This document shows, piece by piece, positions 41,616-50,359 of a stretch of DNA of 64,000 nucleotides. The DNA is taken from positions 1 through 64,000 of the forward strand of contig JADJYJ010000017.1 in the NCBI GenBank assembly GCA_016719785.1, in the 5' to 3' direction. The translations under genes and the position numbers were made by a program. The DNA is from Candidatus Amarolinea dominans. Lineage in GTDB: Bacteria > Chloroflexota > Anaerolineae > SSC4 > Amarolineaceae. The notes under the pieces are model-generated. The model was given only the letters and a program-made list of their open reading frames with translations. It was not told the DNA's origin and did not search any database. The stretch's first letter is position 1; each line of letters begins with the position of its first letter.

Positions 41616-42671
41616 ATGCTTACTCGAAAACCCATGCACGTGCTAAACGTGACGCTTTTCTTACTGCTGATCCTAGTGCTGCTCGTACAGAGCGCCGCGG
41701 CTCGACCGGTCGGTCAGGGCGATGAGCCGCCAGGGAATCCTGGCATTGCGCCCGTCAGTCCCGACGCTCCAAGTAGCATTATGTTCAGCTACCAGGGCAA
41801 TTTATTGGACAGTAACGGCAACCCGATCAGCAACCCGGCCATGCCGATGACATTCAAACTCTATACGATGGTCACCGGGGGCACGGCCTGCTGGACAGAA
41901 GACCGCACAGGCGCTAATGCCGTCAACGTGCAGACCGGCCATTTCCAGGTGCTGCTTGGGCGGGTCACGACCATGAACACGGCTTGCCTCACAGGTGATG
42001 CCTATCTGGAGCTGATCGTCAACGGGGAAACACTCACTCCACGCGAACAGTTAGCCAGCGTGGCATTCGCGGTGGAGGCGCAGACTGTGTCAAATGGCGC
42101 TGTCACGACGATCAAGATCGCGGACGGCGCCGTCACGACGATCAAGATCGCGGACGGCGCCGTCACGACGGCCAAGATCCAGGACGGGCAGGTCAGTAGC
42201 GCCGATATCACAGACAACACCGTGGATGAAAGCGATATCGCTGATTCATTCAAGGCACGCGATGCCGATAAACTGGATAATCTGGACTCATCCGCCTTTG
42301 CTCCAGCCACGCACAACCACGATGCGTTCTACTACACAAAAGGTGAGAGCGACTCCCGCTTTTTCAACGTTAGCGGCGATACGGTCACCGGCAATCTGAC
42401 GGTCGATGGCAACGCGGCGATCGGCCCGCCTAATAGCGGTGAGGGTGGTGAAATTACATTACGAGCCGGCGATTCTGGCAATAGTTGGACTGTCGACAAC
42501 AATCGCGGTCAATTCAGACTTCATCACGATGGATTAGTCTATTTTACAGTTTCTCCGGCTGGCGATGTCAAGAGCCAAAGCGATCTCACTGCAGGCCACT
42601 TCTTGAGGTTGCAGGGAACCGATTTCATCATGGAGGAGTACGGGGACGCGGCGGTGGTCGAGCCATGGTGA
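41616..42671 (+). CDS. Secreted tail-fibre-like protein, N-terminal part of a frameshifted gene
   Basis: A 351-residue product. Signal peptide 1-29 (LNVTLFLLLILVLLVQSAAA). Residues 50-150 are the domain (SYQGNLLDSNGNPISNPAMP... LGRVTTMNTACLTGDAYLEL) seen in many secreted repeat proteins. Three copies of (G/D)GAVTT.KI.DG follow (about 160-190), a triangular beta-helix/tail-fibre motif, then DADKLDNLDSSAFAPATHNHD, typical of phage tail fibres and trimeric surface needles. The true continuation GRGGGRAMVNDLNDT lies in the next frame: a one-base loss near 42632 (ATGGAGG) puts a stop at 42671. AGGAGGAAC precedes the ATG. Confidence 0.75.
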   Translation: MLTRKPMHVLNVTLFLLLILVLLVQSAAARPVGQGDEPPGNPGIAPVSPDAPSSIMFSYQGNLLDSNGNPISNPAMPMTFKLYTMVTGGTACWTEDRTGANAVNVQTGHFQVLLGRVTTMNTACLTGDAYLELIVNGETLTPREQLASVAFAVEAQTVSNGAVTTIKIADGAVTTIKIADGAVTTAKIQDGQVSSADITDNTVDESDIADSFKARDADKLDNLDSSAFAPATHNHDAFYYTKGESDSRFFNVSGDTVTGNLTVDGNAAIGPPNSGEGGEITLRAGDSGNSWTVDNNRGQFRLHHDGLVYFTVSPAGDVKSQSDLTAGHFLRLQGTDFIMEEYGDAAVVEPW

Positions 42672-43144
42672 ATGATCTCAACGATACACTGACCATCAAT
42701 TACGATAACGATTTTGCTGGCGGTATTCGACTCAAAGGGCAAGTCTCGTGCGGCGGGTTGGTGGAGACAAATCTGCAAACAGAGGCCGAACAAGAAAATA
42801 GTCGCATCGATCGCTTTGAAGAAGGGGACGTTCTCTGCTGGGGTTTGGGTCAACTCGAACACTGCACGATGGCTGATGACCGTCTCGTACAGGCGGTTGC
42901 CAGCACGTTGGGTAAACCAATAATTATCGGTGCCGAAAAGATCAAAGTGTTAGGACCAGTACAGCGTGGTGATATCCTGGTGGCATCGAGCGTACCAGGC
43001 TATGCGATGGTCAACAACAATCCTAAACCGGGTAGTGTTATTGCCCAGGCGCTGGAGGGTTTTGATGGCGTGCGCGATCATCAAGGCGATGATCCGCAAG
43101 TGGTGAACTGGTTCCTCGGCAGCTTGTCTTGTGATACACGTTGA
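42664..43144 (+). CDS. C-terminal part of the frameshifted tail-fibre-like gene
   Basis: A 160-residue continuation. NDTLTINYDNDFAGGIRLKG matches the beta-rich region after the fibre; GPVQRGDILVASSVPGYAM and PKPGSVIAQALEGFDG are the conserved end domain found in fibre-like and intramolecular-chaperone-type proteins. ATG 42664 lacks a good ribosome site and overlaps the previous frame, so the gene was one of about 500 residues. It is followed at nine bases by the M23 peptidase gene. Confidence 0.65.
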
Positions 43145-43153
43145 GGAGGCCTT

Positions 43154-46100
43154 ATGCACGGCACAAGAATTCAGCACCATGTTTGGTCGGTCGGCGTATG
43201 GGCGATCTTGATTCTCGCTGCCTACCCGGCGACTGCCGCGATATTGCACAATCCCCAGATGGTGGTGCAGCGTACCGAAAGTCAGATTGCACCCATTCTC
43301 TCGGACGGCGAGTTTGTCTACGGCCCGAATGTCGGTGATTTTGACATCGAACGGTATTTGCGCGATCTCGACAGTCCTTTGGTTGCAGTCAGCGATACAA
43401 TCGCCAACTGGACAGCGTACGCCAGTGTGAATCCGCGCGTTGTACTCACGGTGCTCGAAATGACGGATCACCTGGTGACACAGCCCAACCAGGCTGTTCC
43501 CGATACGATTGCAGTTACCATTGAGCAAAGCACGGTGGACATGGCAGAGGCATTCTACGATCATCTTTACCTGTATGGAACCCGAGCCAAAGTCTCACCC
43601 ACGGCCCATCCGCCGGTTGTCACATTGGCAACGGGAGAAGTTATCGAGTTAGCCAATCCTGCCAGTTCCAGCACCTACGCGGTGGCGGCCATCCTGGCCG
43701 CGCAGTCAACCACAACGACCGAATGGCAGACCAAGGTCTCTCCGCGCTCGCCGACGGGTTTTCTAGCCACGTACGAGCGCCTGTTCCCTGCCAATGATCC
43801 GTTGAGTGAGACGAACCAGATCAATCCAACCGACCTGCCGCCGGCTGATTTGCTCCAGTTTCCATTTCCACTTGGTGAAACATGGAAATTCAATGGCATG
43901 CATAATTGGAATGGTGGCGGCGGTCCACGCCCCTGGTCATCGATGGATTTTCTGACGTCAGAAGGCAGTTGTAATAACCCTCCCAACCGATGGGCGGTCG
44001 CAGCAGCCGGAGGTAATGCCTATCACCCCAGTGGCTACAGTTGCTGGATTCGGGTTGATCACGGTGGCGGCTGGACCACCAGTTATTACCACATTCTCAA
44101 CACGATAGCGGGTGGTGCTATCGGCCGCAACGGCAACGTTGGCGCGGTTGGCTGTGAGACGTGTGCGGGAGGATCGGCTTCGGCGCCTCACGTCCACTTC
44201 AGCCTGTTGTTCAATGGTAGTTATGTGGATCTTGACGATGTAAGATTATCCCGCTGGGTTGTGCATCCGGGCTCAGGGAACTACGGGGATGGCTACATCG
44301 AGCGAGACGGGATAATCAAGTATCCCTACAGTTGGGTGACTAATGATGGCGTCGGTGCCTGCTGCGGTTGTAGCCTGATTCATTCTCTTGCGGTCGATCC
44401 ATCACGGAAGGCGTCGCTCGGGCTCAAACTGGCAGCTTTGCCGTTGATCTCAGATGGCTCCCCGTTCAATGTCGACCGATCTCTTTCCCCTCTCCCGGCT
44501 ACTACGCCGACAAGCGCAACGCCCGTCCCAATAGGATTGACGCAAGACGCCCCATCGGTAGTAACTATCGAGCCGGCGGCGCGCCAGGCCGCTCAGCCAG
44601 CCGATAAGACACATTCGGTAAATCGGCACGCAGCAGCAACCGACTCTGTTCGTCTCGATACTTGCGCAGGTGGTTGTGGTGCAGATCAGATTGCGGGATA
44701 CGTGGCCTGCAAGCGGGCAGATTCGCCCCTTTCTGGCTATGGCGCTACCTTTGTTGCTGCTGCAGCAGATTGGAACGTTGATCCCCGCCTCATCGTGGCG
44801 ATCGCGGGGGCAGAGTCGAGCTTCGGCACGAATGGCAGTTGTGCCACCCAGAACCACAACGCCTGGGGTTGGGGTGGCGGCTGGCCCAACTGCTGGGACT
44901 TGACGACCTGGGATGCCGGCGTTCGACGGGTGACCCAGGGCTTGCGCCAGGTGTATCTTGACCAGGGGCGCAATACAATCCATGATATCGGCGTTGTCTA
45001 TTGCGGGTCGGGTTGCGCAGATTGGGAAACAAACGTCAAAACGTTTTACGCACAACAGGGAGGAAACCCCAACACGAACGACCTCTCATACGCCGCATGC
45101 AGCGGCATGTGCTGCGGCGCGTGTCGGGCACTGTCACCTTCCCAGTCTGCAGCTAACTTAGGCTATGCGTTGACCGATACCACGATCAACGTAAGCTTTG
45201 CCGGCAGGCTGTCAGAAGCCACTGAGGCGTCGGTCGACCTAGGATATCTTGCATTGGGTATTCCAGTGACCGACATTGCAACGGGATTGAGGCTAACTGC
45301 TGTACCGCCGACGCTCATGGCATCAGCAACCTCCCTATTGCCAGTAGCAACTCCGGCCCCCTCGCTGGCCCACCCAGTGATTTTTCACCTCAGCCGAGAG
45401 ACGGTACGCAGTTCTGACCAGGAGTCGACGCGTAATCTGTCAACACAGGCTGGAATAAACTCCCATCTGGTTCTCGCACCGCTCACGTCAGAATCAAAGC
45501 CCTTGACCAGGGGCTCATCTCTGTTTTTCACCAGTACACCACAACGGGCTGTCGCCCAGTTGCCTGCCCCCGAGGCCACTCCGGATAGCCGCCGTCCGGA
45601 ATCAACCAGTTACGTGCTCGCCCGTAGCGTGCTGGCGATGAGCGGCGGAGTCAAGACATCAGTCGGCTACCAGCAGATGGGTACAAGTGGTCAGGTTTTC
45701 GGTGCAGCTCGCCTACAGTCCACCGATTACCAGGTAATCAGTGGATTTTGGGCTTCCGTGGCGACGCCCACCCCAACGCCCACCAACACGCCTACATGGA
45801 TAGCAACCTCAACACCCACCCGTACACCAACTTCCAGCTCTACGTTGACCTTCACGCCGACAATTACGGCCACGCGGACACCAACCCAGGGAACGCAGAT
45901 TCCCACGAATACGCCGACGCGCACGCCAAAACCGACAAAGACCTTTACGCCGGCGCCCACACCGACTGCGACGGTCACGCCAACAAGTGGCCCGTCGCCG
46001 ACGCCCACCCTGATACCAACGGGCGGGCCGTCACCGACGTTTACTCCGACGCCCACAAGGACGCGAAAGCCAACAAAAACGCCTACGCTTGTGCTATCTC

Positions 46101-46672
46101 CAACCGTAACGCCCACATCTACGAACGGGCCGACCGCAACTCCTACGGCACCGGTACTCAATACCGGTTTTGCAGGCCCTTCGACGAATCTGCCGGTCGG
46201 TGGCGGCGACGGCAACGGCTTCGAGGTCAATCCTGCCGGTGCCTACGCCGATGGCGGTGTGTCCGCGGCTGACATAGATAGCGGCACAGGAACCAGCACC
46301 AGTTGCGGCTCAGCCCGCAAAGATCGGCATGCGTATTATAATTTCAACCTGCCGCTACCTGCCAGTGCGGTTATCAGAGGTATCCAGGTGCGGCTTGATG
46401 CTAACGCAGACAGCACCGTCGGCGCACCCAAATTGTGTGTTGAACTGTCAGGTGATGGTGGTCTCAACTGGACGTTAGCCAAAGCAACATCCACGCTCAA
46501 CACGGTCGAGACAACCCACACACTTGGCGGTGTTGCCGACACATGGGGGCGTAGTTGGACAACCGCCGATCTCAACAACGTGGGTTTTCGAGTTCGCCTC
46601 ACCTCGGTCGCCGGCGCGCTGGATCGCGACTTCAGCTTGGATTACGTGGCCGTCAGCGTGACCTATCAGTAA
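43154..46672 (+). CDS. Secreted M23 peptidase / muramidase-like cell-wall hydrolase
   Basis: A 1172-residue exported protein with an N-terminal membrane/signal segment (about 10-30). Residues 235-400 are an M23 (lysostaphin/beta-lytic) peptidase: zinc ligands H250 and D265 (MHNW...SSMDF), and HVHF at H346 and H348. Residues 510-650 are a lysozyme-like domain (DPRLIVAIAGAESSFGTNGS, with E near 553 as catalytic acid, then NAWGWGGGWPNC). A long TP-rich linker (about 870-1000) leads to a beta-sandwich end domain (about 1005-1172). So one chain carries a peptide-cutting and a glycan-cutting activity. GAGGAGG lies six bases before ATG. Use could be wall turnover, predation or competition. Compared with neighbours the codons are less GC-rich. 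Confidence 0.85.
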   Translation: MHGTRIQHHVWSVGVWAILILAAYPATAAILHNPQMVVQRTESQIAPILSDGEFVYGPNVGDFDIERYLRDLDSPLVAVSDTIANWTAYASVNPRVVLTVLEMTDHLVTQPNQAVPDTIAVTIEQSTVDMAEAFYDHLYLYGTRAKVSPTAHPPVVTLATGEVIELANPASSSTYAVAAILAAQSTTTTEWQTKVSPRSPTGFLATYERLFPANDPLSETNQINPTDLPPADLLQFPFPLGETWKFNGMHNWNGGGGPRPWSSMDFLTSEGSCNNPPNRWAVAAAGGNAYHPSGYSCWIRVDHGGGWTTSYYHILNTIAGGAIGRNGNVGAVGCETCAGGSASAPHVHFSLLFNGSYVDLDDVRLSRWVVHPGSGNYGDGYIERDGIIKYPYSWVTNDGVGACCGCSLIHSLAVDPSRKASLGLKLAALPLISDGSPFNVDRSLSPLPATTPTSATPVPIGLTQDAPSVVTIEPAARQAAQPADKTHSVNRHAAATDSVRLDTCAGGCGADQIAGYVACKRADSPLSGYGATFVAAAADWNVDPRLIVAIAGAESSFGTNGSCATQNHNAWGWGGGWPNCWDLTTWDAGVRRVTQGLRQVYLDQGRNTIHDIGVVYCGSGCADWETNVKTFYAQQGGNPNTNDLSYAACSGMCCGACRALSPSQSAANLGYALTDTTINVSFAGRLSEATEASVDLGYLALGIPVTDIATGLRLTAVPPTLMASATSLLPVATPAPSLAHPVIFHLSRETVRSSDQESTRNLSTQAGINSHLVLAPLTSESKPLTRGSSLFFTSTPQRAVAQLPAPEATPDSRRPESTSYVLARSVLAMSGGVKTSVGYQQMGTSGQVFGAARLQSTDYQVISGFWASVATPTPTPTNTPTWIATSTPTRTPTSSSTLTFTPTITATRTPTQGTQIPTNTPTRTPKPTKTFTPAPTPTATVTPTSGPSPTPTLIPTGGPSPTFTPTPTRTRKPTKTPTLVLSPTVTPTSTNGPTATPTAPVLNTGFAGPSTNLPVGGGDGNGFEVNPAGAYADGGVSAADIDSGTGTSTSCGSARKDRHAYYNFNLPLPASAVIRGIQVRLDANADSTVGAPKLCVELSGDGGLNWTLAKATSTLNTVETTHTLGGVADTWGRSWTTADLNNVGFRVRLTSVAGALDRDFSLDYVAVSVTYQ

Positions 46673-46713
46673 TTGCGTTAATCTGATCGTGTGAAACCAG
46701 TGCTTGCAAAAAC

Positions 46714-46745
46714 ATGGGGAGCGCAACACGTATTGCGCTCCCCAT
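46714..46745 (+). terminator. Terminator-like hairpin after the M23 gene
   Basis: ATGGGGAGCGCAA-CACGTA-TTGCGCTCCCCAT, 13-bp perfect arms, 42 bases after the stop. There is no clear U tract, so it may act with rho or be symmetric for the convergent gene. Confidence 0.6.
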
Positions 46746-46866
46746 GCCTATTCTAAAGACAGCACTGTCGGATCCGATTTACACAAAACTCGCCCGGCAA
46801 GGCAGGAGAGTGTTGCGGAAGCGGAATGTCCGATCTGCAACGTATCGGCTCTCGAAACACCGCCCC

Positions 46867-47640
46867 CTACGCCGCAGCCATGCCCCCTGCCGAACGCCGC
46901 GTCAGCAGCGCCAGCGCCACGCAGCCGACGACCAGCGCGGTCGCGACCCAGGCGCTGATGTTGACCAGGGGCGTGCCGGCCTGTTTGACGGCAATGCCGA
47001 TGAAGGCCCACACGAGTACGAGCAGATACGCGACATCGCGGCGCGTCTGCGCCATCAGGTAGGCCACGGCTGAGGCCACGGCCAGCATGATGACCGCCCA
47101 AACCGGTCCGCTGATGCCAAAGCCGTTCCACCCCCAGTATTCCAGCAGATCGGTCACATTGGCAATGGTCGCCACGGTGATCCAGCCCAGGTAGATGCTG
47201 AACGGCACGTGGACCGCCCAGCGCTCCACCGCGCTGACCGGCGCCTGTCCAATGCGCAGCCGCTGGTAGATGACCAGCAGCGAGACGAGCAGGATCAGCA
47301 TAACGACCAGGGTCAGCGGGAACAACTCGTAGTGCCAGAGGAAGATCCAGATGCCGTTTGCCAGGCAGCTCAGCGCAAACCAGTAACCCAGGCTGCGCAG
47401 CCGCGGGTTCTCACGCTGGCTGGGCAGCGCCTGGTAGATGCCGAAAGCGATCAATCCGATGTAAATGATACCCCAAATGGCGAAAACATAGCCGGCCGGT
47501 ACAAAAAAGACAGCAAAGCTGTCCGAAATTTCACCGGTCTGCTTGCCGTTGAGGGGCAGGGCGTTCGCCAGGCCGTTGACGATCAGCGCGCCGACGAGGG
47601 CGATCACGTTGACGAGTTGACGCAGGGTGTCCTTGTTCAT
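46867..47640 (-). CDS. TspO/MBR-like tryptophan-rich membrane protein
   Basis: A 257-residue membrane protein with about seven segments. VPAGYVFAIWGIIYIGLIAFGIYQALP matches the first conserved region of TspO/MBR-related tryptophan-rich sensory proteins, and NGIWIFLWHYELFPLTLVVM, FSIYLGWITVATIANVTDLL are further conserved helices. It is longer than classic TspO (about 160). Members sense or transport tetrapyrroles or act in stress; function here is unknown. ATG 47640 has AAGGAGAAG six bases upstream. Confidence 0.8.
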   Translation of the reverse strand: MNKDTLRQLVNVIALVGALIVNGLANALPLNGKQTGEISDSFAVFFVPAGYVFAIWGIIYIGLIAFGIYQALPSQRENPRLRSLGYWFALSCLANGIWIFLWHYELFPLTLVVMLILLVSLLVIYQRLRIGQAPVSAVERWAVHVPFSIYLGWITVATIANVTDLLEYWGWNGFGISGPVWAVIMLAVASAVAYLMAQTRRDVAYLLVLVWAFIGIAVKQAGTPLVNISAWVATALVVGCVALALLTRRSAGGMAAA

Positions 47641-47718
47641 GTTGCTTCTCCTTGTACTCTTCCTCTTACTTCTTTCTGAAATCTAACCGGGACAAGCCGG
47701 AACCAAACAGAAATGTGG

Positions 47719-47786
47719 AACCGCCAAGGCGCAAAGGCCGCAAAGAATACCGCATAGGACTTGGCGATCTTCGCGTCTTGGCGGTT
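47719..47786. repeat. Imperfect inverted repeat of the CGCAAAG/CTTGGCGG type
   Basis: AACCGCCAAGGCGCAAAG (47719-47736) pairs with CTTCGCGTCTTGGCGGTT (47769-47786), 16 of 18 positions. It is of the same general type as 39739-39810 and fills the 215-base gap between two minus-strand genes. Confidence 0.55.
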
Positions 47787-47855
47787 TCCTGCTTTTTGTG
47801 CGTCCCGCCTGTCACATTGGACGGCCAGAATGGTGCGATCGTAACACGCGCACGG

Positions 47856-49310
47856 TCACCGCGGCGCGCTGGCAGCCCAGGTAAAGTAGTCCCAGGTCGC
47901 GCGGCTCACTTCGCCCATGAAGCCATCGCTGAATTCCCACAAAACCCAGCGCGGCATGAAGATAAAAATGCTCAGCACGTAAGGCCCCGACGGTCCCCAC
48001 ACGATCGCCACGTCCGCATGGCTGTCGTTGATGTAACCGTGCTTATGCACCACGCGTGTGCCTGCGGGCAGGCCACCGGGAATCAGCGCCTCCAGTTTGT
48101 TCAACGCGATGATCTCGATCATCTTCTGGCACTCGGCCTGCGTGATGTCCGGCGCGTACGCGGCCAGCAGGGTGCCTCCGCCTTCGGAACACTGCACAAT
48201 CATTTCGGCCAGCAGGCCCATGTCCCTGGCCGTGGTCTGCATGTGAATATCGGGATTGGTCGTCAGATCGGTGCGGCTGTTGGCCGGCGTGGTGATGCGA
48301 AAACTCTGCGCTTCCACGTCATAGGGCGTCGCCATGAAGGTGTTGACCAGGCCCAGCTTGCGCATGGACGCGGTCAGCACCTCAACCCCGGCCTGCGCGC
48401 TGCCATCGCCGACCACGCGCAGGAGCAGATTGGCGCTGAAATTGCCACTCAGGCCCAGCGTCTGCGTCAGCAGCTTGGTCTCCTCGATGTTGGGCGGCCT
48501 GTCCAGGTGACGAAAGACCTCGACCAGGATCGCCAGCTTCATAGTGCTCATGCCCGCGAAGGCCACATCGGAATTAACGTTGACCTCCTGCCCGCGGCCG
48601 ATATCGCGCACAAACACGGTGGCAATGCCCGGCCAGTGCTCGGCGCGCGCGCTGAGCAGTTCTTGTAACGCGCCGATGCCGGGCGGCGGCGCGGGCGTTT
48701 CCACCAGGACCAGGTGCGTCTCACGCTTGTCCGCTGAACTCAACGCGACCATGATGCCGGCCACCGACTCCTGCGCGGCCAGGCTGAGGCCAGGCTTGCC
48801 GGCCACAAAGGGCAAGGTGTCGGTCGGAATCTTGCCGCTGACCAGCGGCAGCGCGTGCGCCGGTTCCGGCGGACGGTCATACTGCGCGGCCACGTCATCC
48901 AGCCAGGTTGCCAGCGCGCCGCTGTCCACCGCGTATTGCAGGGTCACGGTAATCGGCGGTGTGACGCGTCCCATCAGGTGATAGACGAATCCCCGCCAGC
49001 GCCCCAGGCCCCGCGTTTGCGCGTCGGCCGCGGCCAGCATGTCTGCGGTCTTGACGCGTAACCCAATCTCACGCGGCTGCAGGATCAGGCGCTTCTGGTC
49101 ATAGTAGACCGCGACCGGTTGGCTGAACGCGTATTGCAGCGACGCGTCAATCGTCGCCGCATCGCTGGCGCCCAGGTCCAACCCAGCCAGGCGCACGCCC
49201 GGCGGCACCGGCCCCTGCGCCTCCGCGTACCAATAAGCTTGCGGCGCCACAAAGGCCGCGGCCGCAGCCAGCAGCAGCAAAACGATGATTTGCCTTATTC
49301 TGCGCTTCAT
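47856..49310 (-). CDS. Exported class A beta-lactamase-like serine hydrolase with PG-binding domain
   Basis: A 484-residue protein with an N-terminal membrane/signal segment (6-25). Residues 30-210 include a VanW-associated/PG_binding_4-like region. The C-terminal 270 residues are a class A beta-lactamase-like fold: SxxK at S255-K258 (GMSTMK), SGNFSAN as the SDN-equivalent and KHG (VVHKHGYI) as the KTG-equivalent. Such proteins in Chloroflexota may be penicillin-binding or wall-modifying enzymes rather than antibiotic-hydrolysing ones; the changed SDN argues for caution. The start at ATG 49310 (MKRRIRQ) is preferred to TTG 49325. Confidence 0.8.
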   Translation of the reverse strand: MKRRIRQIIVLLLLAAAAAFVAPQAYWYAEAQGPVPPGVRLAGLDLGASDAATIDASLQYAFSQPVAVYYDQKRLILQPREIGLRVKTADMLAAADAQTRGLGRWRGFVYHLMGRVTPPITVTLQYAVDSGALATWLDDVAAQYDRPPEPAHALPLVSGKIPTDTLPFVAGKPGLSLAAQESVAGIMVALSSADKRETHLVLVETPAPPPGIGALQELLSARAEHWPGIATVFVRDIGRGQEVNVNSDVAFAGMSTMKLAILVEVFRHLDRPPNIEETKLLTQTLGLSGNFSANLLLRVVGDGSAQAGVEVLTASMRKLGLVNTFMATPYDVEAQSFRITTPANSRTDLTTNPDIHMQTTARDMGLLAEMIVQCSEGGGTLLAAYAPDITQAECQKMIEIIALNKLEALIPGGLPAGTRVVHKHGYINDSHADVAIVWGPSGPYVLSIFIFMPRWVLWEFSDGFMGEVSRATWDYFTWAASAPR

Positions 49311-49321
49311 CCTGCTGAACC

Positions 49322-50359
49322 TCAAGAACCCTCTGTATCGAAAGAGGCCGGTTCCTCTAATAATACTAACTGCGACATGTTGGTCGTGGAGTTGGCGGTC
49401 AAGTGCTCAGGAACATCTTCCTCAGCGGTAGACGCGCCGAAACCCTTGCTGAACAAGGACGCCTCTCTGAGGCTCGGAAATCGGAACTTCGATCCTTCCA
49501 GGTAATGGGGCGCGAGTTCAAACGCCAACCACCGTCTCTGCAAGCGCTCCGCCACCTCGCCGGTGATGTTGCTACCGGCGAAGGGGTCAATAACCAGGTC
49601 CCCGGGTTCGGTTAGAAACTTGATGAAGAACTCGGGTAAGCCGTGCGGAAAACGCGCCGGATGTGGCTTGATGCCATGTTCGCGGCATTGGCGCAGATAC
49701 GTGCTGTTAGAGTCGGTATTGGCCAGGGTCAGTAAATTGGGCGGAATGGCTCCTTGGTTATCGCGTGAGAAGTTCTCCGAAATCTCGTGCCCTGATGGAC
49801 GCAGCTTGGCCTTGTAGCCATTGTCAAGGAGCTTGCGCATGGAATCACTGTATGGTTTCAGCACGCGCCAGTTGCTGGCTTTCGGCTCCGGGGTCTTCGA
49901 CAACCACCACACCGGGTCAATTGCGTCTTTGACACGAGTCCGCCGGACCGTCACCCATTCGGCGGGAGAAGGCAACTTGGACGGATTATACCAATAGAAC
50001 TCCTGCGCCAGGTGGAAGTCGAGCGTTTTGCACAGGGCAATCACGAGCTCAAAATGGTACAAGGAACGCGTGGCCTGTCCGTTCACCCACGTGCCGCCAA
50101 TGTCAACTACCAGACTCCCCTGGTCTTTCAGCACGCGTTTGAACTCACGCGCGAAGTCCATGAACCATGCCACATACTCCTCGTCACTGACGTTGCCATA
50201 CTCCTTCTTGCGCTTCAGGGCGAACGGAGGCGATGTCATAATCAAATCCACAGAGTTCGATTCAATCTGACGCATGTAGCTCAAAGAGTCGCCAAGGTAG
50301 GCCGCGCCAAAATCAGTCGTGTACAGAGGGTCTTCTCGAATCAACGAGTCTATTCCCAC
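49322..50359 (-). CDS. DNA methyltransferase (N4/N6, beta-class)
   Basis: An about 345-residue methyltransferase. LIMTSPPFALKRK holds motif IV (TSPPF, as in m4C/m6A enzymes), and DPFAGSNITGEVAERLQRRW (motif I, DPFAGSN) comes later, the beta-class order. The target recognition part is between them. The N-terminus is uncertain: GTG 50359 overlaps the guaA stop, TTG 50344 is an alternative just after it. No restriction enzyme gene is near, so it is an orphan or part of epigenetic regulation. It may be coupled translationally to guaA. Confidence 0.8.
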   Translation of the reverse strand: MGIDSLIREDPLYTTDFGAAYLGDSLSYMRQIESNSVDLIMTSPPFALKRKKEYGNVSDEEYVAWFMDFAREFKRVLKDQGSLVVDIGGTWVNGQATRSLYHFELVIALCKTLDFHLAQEFYWYNPSKLPSPAEWVTVRRTRVKDAIDPVWWLSKTPEPKASNWRVLKPYSDSMRKLLDNGYKAKLRPSGHEISENFSRDNQGAIPPNLLTLANTDSNSTYLRQCREHGIKPHPARFPHGLPEFFIKFLTEPGDLVIDPFAGSNITGEVAERLQRRWLAFELAPHYLEGSKFRFPSLREASLFSKGFGASTAEEDVPEHLTANSTTNMSQLVLLEEPASFDTEGS

